A stretch of 9,823 bases of DNA, from NCBI GenBank assembly GCA_030154385.1, contig JASKJZ010000061.1, forward strand, positions 1 to 9,823, in the 5' to 3' direction. The notes under the pieces were generated by a model. The model ran no database searches. It saw only the letters and a program-made list of their open reading frames with translations, and had not been told where the DNA came from. Within the stretch, counting starts at the first letter, position 1; each line of letters begins with the position of its first letter. Below, in pieces: positions 6,389-9,823 of this stretch. The translations under genes and the position numbers were made by a program. The DNA comes from Clostridiales bacterium. GTDB lineage: Bacteria > Bacillota_A > Clostridia > Lachnospirales > Lachnospiraceae.

Positions 6389-6988
6389 CTAATAGAGAAC
6401 TTCTATATAGGTTCGTATTTTTTCATCTATTCCAAATACTTTTCCATATTCGTCCAAAAGTCTGATATCACATTTCTGCTTAAAATAATCTTTCAGTGCT
6501 TGTGTAAATAGTTGTACATCAACATCATTCTTATTACGGATAAGATCACAAATACATCGCTCTTTATTGTATATGTTCACTATTCCCCCAAAGGGTGTTC
6601 GGATACTGGTAATTCCAATATTCCACCACTCTTTTTTCACATAATGAAAACGAAGAGTGGGATTGCCCTTCTTAATCCTAGATACATTGCATCCCTGTGG
6701 GACTGAAACATCAAAAAAATGCGGAGTTCTATCCGACAATCCAAGCAAATAAAGTGCTGTACCATAAGAAAATATTGCTTTTTCACTTCTCATTTGTATT
6801 ACTTTATATTCATCTGTTAAGTAATCAGCCAATGAATAAATACCTTTTGACTCTTTATCAAGAATGCCTTCTTCGACTAATGATTTAAGAATAGTTCTAC
6901 TTAACCCAGCTTCTTCCACTTGTTTTGTGGTAATAATGCCATCTGAATTTTCTGCTATCTGTTGAATGATTTGTACTTCGAAATTCAC
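6389..6988 (-). CDS. AbiEi-family antitoxin / transcriptional regulator (orphan)
   Basis: The 199-residue protein has an N-terminal winged helix (about 1-60: 'GIITTKQVEEAGLSRTILKSLVEEGIL' ending in GIYSLAD). It then has the AbiEi core with KAIFSYGTALYLLGLSDRTP, VSVPQG, the TPFGGIVNIYNKERCICDLIRN block and a helical C-terminus. In type IV toxin-antitoxin systems AbiEi represses its own promoter and counters the nucleotidyltransferase AbiEii. No AbiEii gene follows here; the next gene is the damaged DUF1016 nuclease. The start is a GTG (6986-6988), because an in-frame TGA lies nine bases upstream and no ATG is near. AGGGAG precedes it at a rather long distance of about 11 bases. A good promoter and a palindrome lie 50-90 bases upstream, which fits autorepression. 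The family call is firm; the function without a toxin is open. Confidence 0.85.
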   Translation of the reverse strand: MNFEVQIIQQIAENSDGIITTKQVEEAGLSRTILKSLVEEGILDKESKGIYSLADYLTDEYKVIQMRSEKAIFSYGTALYLLGLSDRTPHFFDVSVPQGCNVSRIKKGNPTLRFHYVKKEWWNIGITSIRTPFGGIVNIYNKERCICDLIRNKNDVDVQLFTQALKDYFKQKCDIRLLDEYGKVFGIDEKIRTYIEVLY

Positions 6989-7036
6989 AGTTTTTCAATC
7001 TCCCTTCTCCCATTGATTATTCATTCCATACTTTTT

Positions 7037-7065
7037 ATTATACAATTTTAAAGTACGATTGTAAA
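7037..7065 (-). promoter_or_regulatory. Sigma-A promoter of the AbiEi-like gene
   Basis: On the minus strand a -35 TTTACA (7060-7065) and a perfect -10 TATAAT (7037-7042) are separated by exactly 17 bases. Transcription should begin near 7029-7031 and give a leader of about 40 bases before the GTG at 6988. Confidence 0.85.
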
Positions 7066-7080
7066 TATAATTCTATATTT
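7063..7080 (-). promoter_or_regulatory. Palindrome over the -35 box, candidate operator
   Basis: AAATATA and TATATTT, separated by four bases, form a perfect 7-bp inverted repeat that runs into the -35 box. AbiEi proteins bind inverted repeats at their own promoters, so this is a candidate site. Because it is all A/T apart from the spacer, chance is a real alternative. Confidence 0.35.
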
Positions 7081-7101
7081 TTACTATCCATAAAAATGTA
7101 T

Positions 7102-7135
7102 AAAAACCAAAAACGAGCCCAAAAGTTCAGGGCTC
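7102..7135 (-). terminator. Rho-independent terminator of the nuclease/MazG gene run
   Basis: On the minus strand GAGCCC (7130-7135) pairs with GGGCTC (7115-7120) across a 9-nt loop, followed by a T-rich tail (GTTTTTGGTTTTTA). It lies about 17 bases after the MazG-type stop codon and separates that transcript from the AbiEi promoter. Confidence 0.85.
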
Positions 7136-7151
7136 ATAGAAATTTAATAAC

Positions 7152-7685
7152 TTAATCCTCTACATATCTAGCAACAGAATCACCACACTTGGCACATTTC
7201 CCTTGAAGTACAATTCCATATTTGTCACGAACAATTGCATAATCAAAAATTGAGGTTACTCCACAATTAGCGCAAAACACATTGCTTAAAAGTGCCTCTT
7301 TTAAATCATCTGGAATACTACTCCACTTTTTCAAAGCAATCATATCGGAAATAGTACCGGTCTGACTCTCTTCATCATCTTCCACATATTCTAAGAATAA
7401 CCTTTTCTCAAAGCCACCTCGTTCTATATGTTTTTCCTGACGTTTTGCTTCCACCTCGTCTAGTGTATATCCACGAGCCTTACAAATAGCATATAAGACT
7501 TCCAGTACATCTGCCATTTCTTCGATACTCTTATCTGCTTGATATTCTTTTACTTCTTCCATAAGCTTTTTATCCAAAGCTTCGAGGTAAGCTTTCTCTG
7601 AAAGTGTTTTAAATTTTGCCTTGTGTCCATCTTTTTCAATTACTTCAGGAATTCTATCTCTAACAAGTTTATTGTATTTTTTCAA
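7152..7685 (-). CDS. MazG-type nucleotide pyrophosphohydrolase with C-terminal zinc ribbon
   Basis: All-alpha NTP pyrophosphohydrolases of this type cleave (d)NTPs to the monophosphate and pyrophosphate. Starting at the TTG of 7683-7685 the protein has 177 residues and begins LKKYNKLVRDRIPEVI, the usual opening of the phosphoribosyl-ATP-diphosphatase-like MazG subfamily. The metal-binding pattern EExxE...ExxD is complete (E43, E44, E47, E56, D59), and a RGGFEK motif ends the domain at about residue 95. Residues 110-177 are extra: CANCG (C138, C141) and CAKCG (C164, C167) form a probable zinc ribbon, not usual in this small family. The TTG is preferred because AGAAGG (7695-7700) is nine bases upstream and the homology begins there; the ATG at 7730 lacks a ribosome binding site and lies deeper in the HNH gene. 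The overlap with the HNH gene is 17 bases, so translation is probably coupled. Substrate is unknown. Confidence 0.88.
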   Translation of the reverse strand: MKKYNKLVRDRIPEVIEKDGHKAKFKTLSEKAYLEALDKKLMEEVKEYQADKSIEEMADVLEVLYAICKARGYTLDEVEAKRQEKHIERGGFEKRLFLEYVEDDEESQTGTISDMIALKKWSSIPDDLKEALLSNVFCANCGVTSIFDYAIVRDKYGIVLQGKCAKCGDSVARYVED

Positions 7686-8685
7686 GTGTATGTACCTTCT
7701 TTCCTGGTATCCAGATTTCATGATATCCATTGCATTTTGCCCAATAATATATTAGTCGAAGCTTTTGGTCTTGATACGACTTTGAAATCTGGTCAGCATC
7801 TTTTTCTAGAATGATATGGTTTCTTTGGATTAAATGATTCACAAATAGTTCTGGCGTCAATTTATCTGACTTCTTCAAATTACACTGCGGACAGGAAAGT
7901 ACCAGATTCCACAGACTGTCATCTTTAATAAATGACCATGGAATAAAATGATCTACATGAATATCACCATTCTTTAATTCCTTGCCACAATAAAAGCAGG
8001 TACGCTCTTCAAATTCTTCAAACAATATTCTCCGATAAACGGACAAATCACTTCGAAACGTAATGGTATCCAAATTATTGAGCAAATTTCTGGTCGAAGA
8101 CTCTTCGTTGACTTTTTCCAGATATTTTGCCCATTCAAAGTAATTCATTTTCTCTAAAATCTTCTTATGCTTTGTCATAAACTGATAAACAAGCGGATTT
8201 AACTGTATGTATTCACCCTTCTTGGAAAATGAGTATAAAGTGTCTTTTGAATCCCGAAACAAAGCACCAACTACATTTTCCTTACACTTCATCTTCACCT
8301 TGTGACAAATCCTGATTTTCAATTCATCGGAAATTGCCTCAAAGCTAACATCAGAAATAATCTCCTGCTTGTTCAAAGCTTCTTTTAATACTCGTTCCAG
8401 TGAAGTTTCCCTTCCATCTTTTGTCTTTGCTTTCTGCCTGAGATTATATTTTAAGACCAGATTCCAATAAATTTCCGTGAATTTGTAAAATAGTTGGTCA
8501 AATGTGAGAACAAGATTTTCATCTGCATTGTAGAGATTATCTAAAATCGATTTGAAGAAGCCAAATTTATAACTGGTATCATGAGAAACCTTACTAGAAA
8601 ACATGCCACTGAAAATAGACCAAAGGTCATCTTGGGTAAGTTGCTTTTGTATGTACGATTCTTCTTTTAAATCATAACCAGCCAT
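7669..8685 (-). CDS. HNH endonuclease of an uncharacterised family
   Basis: The 338-residue protein has an HNH/zinc-finger nuclease module at about 228-275: CFYCG (C230, C233), VDHFIPWSF (D245, H246), LWNLVLSCPQCN (N260, C265, C268) and KKSDKL. The paired cysteines bind the structural zinc, and the DH...N set is the usual ββα-metal active site, all present. The N-terminal ~215 residues are mostly helical and I cannot assign them; they probably give target or partner specificity. The start is the ATG at 8683-8685, because AAAGGAG (8693-8699) is seven bases upstream; the ATG at 8703 would overlap that site. It begins 32 bases after the NucS-like gene stops and overlaps the MazG-type gene, so the three are probably one transcript. 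A role in defence or in cutting modified or foreign DNA is inferred from context only. Confidence 0.88.
   Translation of the reverse strand: MAGYDLKEESYIQKQLTQDDLWSIFSGMFSSKVSHDTSYKFGFFKSILDNLYNADENLVLTFDQLFYKFTEIYWNLVLKYNLRQKAKTKDGRETSLERVLKEALNKQEIISDVSFEAISDELKIRICHKVKMKCKENVVGALFRDSKDTLYSFSKKGEYIQLNPLVYQFMTKHKKILEKMNYFEWAKYLEKVNEESSTRNLLNNLDTITFRSDLSVYRRILFEEFEERTCFYCGKELKNGDIHVDHFIPWSFIKDDSLWNLVLSCPQCNLKKSDKLTPELFVNHLIQRNHIILEKDADQISKSYQDQKLRLIYYWAKCNGYHEIWIPGKKVHTLEKIQ
7695..7700 (-). promoter_or_regulatory. Ribosome binding site supporting the TTG start of the MazG-type gene
   Basis: AGAAGG stands nine bases before the TTG at 7683-7685, inside the 3' end of the HNH gene. No such site precedes the ATG at 7730. 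Confidence 0.6.
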
Positions 8686-8692
8686 GAGTAGG

Positions 8693-8699
8693 CTCCTTT
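8693..8699 (-). promoter_or_regulatory. Ribosome binding site setting the HNH start
   Basis: AAAGGAG lies seven bases before the ATG at 8683-8685. It falls inside the longer reading from 8703, which is therefore unlikely to be the real start. Confidence 0.8.
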
Positions 8700-8717
8700 C
8701 CATATTCTTATACGTAA

Positions 8718-9686
8718 TTAACTTATTTTTTCACCATCAGAATTCCATATTCCATCTGTTTTCGAATTGTATAACCTAAATTGCTTATTGCCTATTGTAA
8801 AATAGAGATCTAGTTGACCGCCCTTATAATGTTTTCGTGAAGTATGGTTAACACAATCCGCATAAATTTGACATCTTATAGTATTTGTATTGCAATCAGG
8901 ATAATTACTATTTATTTCTTTAAATATTTCTTTGGCTGTAAAAACCCCGTCATCTTTAGTTTTTAAGACTTCTTCAACAGCATTTTTGACAATCTGTTTT
9001 ACAGGTATATCACCATTCCAACCTGCTAAATTAGTTCTTGCACTGGTTTGTTTAACTAGCATAGTTGCTTCTTCAATTTCAGTGCTAATATAGAACTCTC
9101 CATTGCTTGCCTTATACACTTCGTATTTCATACAATTTATATCAATGCCATTATTATTTAAGAATTTAACAACATCTTTTACGGTTTTTGTAATTTCTTC
9201 CGCAACAATATACAATCGTACTTTTTGATTGAACTTTGTTTCTCTCGTCAACTCATCATCTGGATAAAATATCAAATTATGGATTTCGGCTAGTTCTAAT
9301 CCCTTGTATGCCTCGTCTGAATCATAATACTTCATTGTCAAAACATTTAAGTCTTCGTACATCAGTCCTGATGCCCATGCTGCATACTCCAATATTTGTG
9401 CCACAACCTCACGTGGGGTCTTTCCTTTTTTTAATTCCACTATCACAACATCACCATTTGAATCAATTCCCATTAAATCTGGAAATTTTACAGTGTCATA
9501 TGACGTAGTAGAAACTTGTCGACCAATCCACATAATTGTAGATGCATCATTTTCAAATAATACATGTGGACTGTTCTCTAACCAATTTGCAAAATCTTTT
9601 TCATAATCAATTGGCTCTTTATTTGCTTTTTCCAGATAGCCATCTGACAGATTTTCTTTAGAATAGTTAAGTCTAAATAATCCCAT
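8718..9686 (-). CDS. NucS-like PD-(D/E)XK nuclease with C-terminal winged-helix-like domain
   Basis: The 322-residue protein has a restriction-endonuclease-like core at about 40-110: FPDLMGID (D70), then VVIVELKKGKTPREVVAQILEYAAW with the E84-x-K86 pair and Q97. This is the arrangement of the NucS/DUF91-type C-terminal nuclease domain, and all key residues are present. The middle (about 130-205) is a mixed alpha/beta segment I cannot assign. The C-terminal part (about 228-306) resembles a winged-helix domain: FTAKEIFKEINSNYP, a helix NTNTIRCQIYADCVN and a wing ending FTIGNKQFRLYN, similar in style to domains on restriction proteins. AAGGGG lies about ten bases before the ATG at 9686. It is the first complete gene of the run, 34 bases after the stop of an upstream gene and 32 before the HNH gene. 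DNA cleavage is likely; the target is not visible. Confidence 0.85.
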   Translation of the reverse strand: MGLFRLNYSKENLSDGYLEKANKEPIDYEKDFANWLENSPHVLFENDASTIMWIGRQVSTTSYDTVKFPDLMGIDSNGDVVIVELKKGKTPREVVAQILEYAAWASGLMYEDLNVLTMKYYDSDEAYKGLELAEIHNLIFYPDDELTRETKFNQKVRLYIVAEEITKTVKDVVKFLNNNGIDINCMKYEVYKASNGEFYISTEIEEATMLVKQTSARTNLAGWNGDIPVKQIVKNAVEEVLKTKDDGVFTAKEIFKEINSNYPDCNTNTIRCQIYADCVNHTSRKHYKGGQLDLYFTIGNKQFRLYNSKTDGIWNSDGEKIS

Positions 9687-9720
9687 TACAATCCATCCCC
9701 TTTATTTTTTTATCTATTTA

Positions 9721-9823
9721 TTAGTTCCAAAATTCAAAAATACCACGCTTTCCACATGCACCGCATTGCTGAAAAGAACAATTTTCGGTTGACTCGTCCT
9801 GCTGATAAGAACACATTTGCGTT
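9721..9823 (-). CDS. Cys-rich C-terminal tail of an unknown protein (cut by window edge)
   Basis: The last 33 codons of a minus-strand gene enter from the right edge and end with TAA at 9721-9723. The peptide has four cysteines, CSY...NCSFQQCGACGKRGIFEFWN, with a CxxC near the end, which suggests a metal-binding tail. It stops 34 bases before the NucS-like ATG, so it may be the preceding gene of the same operon. Only this frame is open across the stretch with a coding-like composition; a second frame is also open but ends inside it. Family unknown. Confidence 0.5.
   Translation of the reverse strand, partial: TQMCSYQQDESTENCSFQQCGACGKRGIFEFWN

Noticed and set aside
7686..7730. Longer MazG-type protein from the ATG at 7730
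   Set aside because: No ribosome binding site; the extra residues precede the normal family start (KKYNKLVRD) and simply read the HNH gene in another frame.
8686..8703. Six-codon longer HNH protein from the ATG at 8703
   Set aside because: The extension contains the AAAGGAG that serves the ATG at 8685, and no other ribosome binding site precedes 8703.
9687..9745. Possible promoter TTGAAT-17-GATAAA in front of the NucS-like gene
   Set aside because: Only four of six matches in each box in A/T-rich DNA, and it overlaps the end of the upstream gene; too weak to list.
1..9823. CRISPR array, tRNA, rRNA or DNA transposon with terminal repeats
   Set aside because: No regularly spaced repeats, no tRNA-like cloverleaf or rRNA motifs, and no transposase motifs seen; the only mobile DNA is the group II intron remnants.

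Overview
The window looks like chromosomal DNA of a low-GC, Gram-positive, anaerobic, probably spore-forming clostridium; a Lachnospiraceae-like organism is my best guess. The reasons are AT-rich intergenic DNA, strong AAGGAGG-type ribosome binding sites, a near-consensus sigma-A promoter, a two-gene Ku/LigD repair operon, a four-helix-bundle chemoreceptor and bacterial group II introns. Every gene I can support is on the minus strand, so the region reads from high to low coordinates. I see no tRNA, rRNA or CRISPR array, and no gene-free stretch over about 165 bases outside the intron and pseudogene remnants.

Right part (9823 to about 7100): the Cys-rich tail of an unknown gene, then a tight run of three genes: a NucS-like PD-(D/E)XK nuclease with a C-terminal winged-helix-like domain, an HNH nuclease of an uncharacterised family, and a MazG-type nucleotide pyrophosphohydrolase fused to a zinc ribbon. 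The run ends in a rho-independent terminator. Two nucleases and a nucleotide-cleaving enzyme in one transcription unit resemble an undescribed defence or DNA-processing module; this is inference.

Middle (about 7080 to 5520): a sigma-A promoter with a palindrome over its -35 box drives an AbiEi-type antitoxin/regulator. Its usual AbiEii toxin partner is absent. The next gene is a DUF1016 (YhcG-type) nuclease whose catalytic half has been replaced by the last ~44 codons of a group II intron reverse transcriptase.

Centre (about 5650 to 4795): remnants of two nested group II introns. Intron B (end of the RT gene, a 34-nt domain V with an AGC triad, domain VI) ends just where the RT gene of intron A resumes after its YADD motif. 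Intron A retains the C-terminal RT/maturase part and a domain V with a CGC triad, and runs into a methyl-accepting chemotaxis gene that lacks its 5' end and has an in-frame TAA. One large deletion from inside the DUF1016 gene to near the end of intron B would explain most of the broken ends.

Left part (about 3380 to 1): ku and ligD, separated by one base, form a complete bacterial non-homologous end-joining operon. Ku binds broken ends, and LigD supplies end-cleaning, polymerase and ligase activities. A hairpin can cover the ku ribosome binding site, and the ligD stop codon lies inside the operon terminator. The 5' end of a DUF1858 gene follows and leaves the window.
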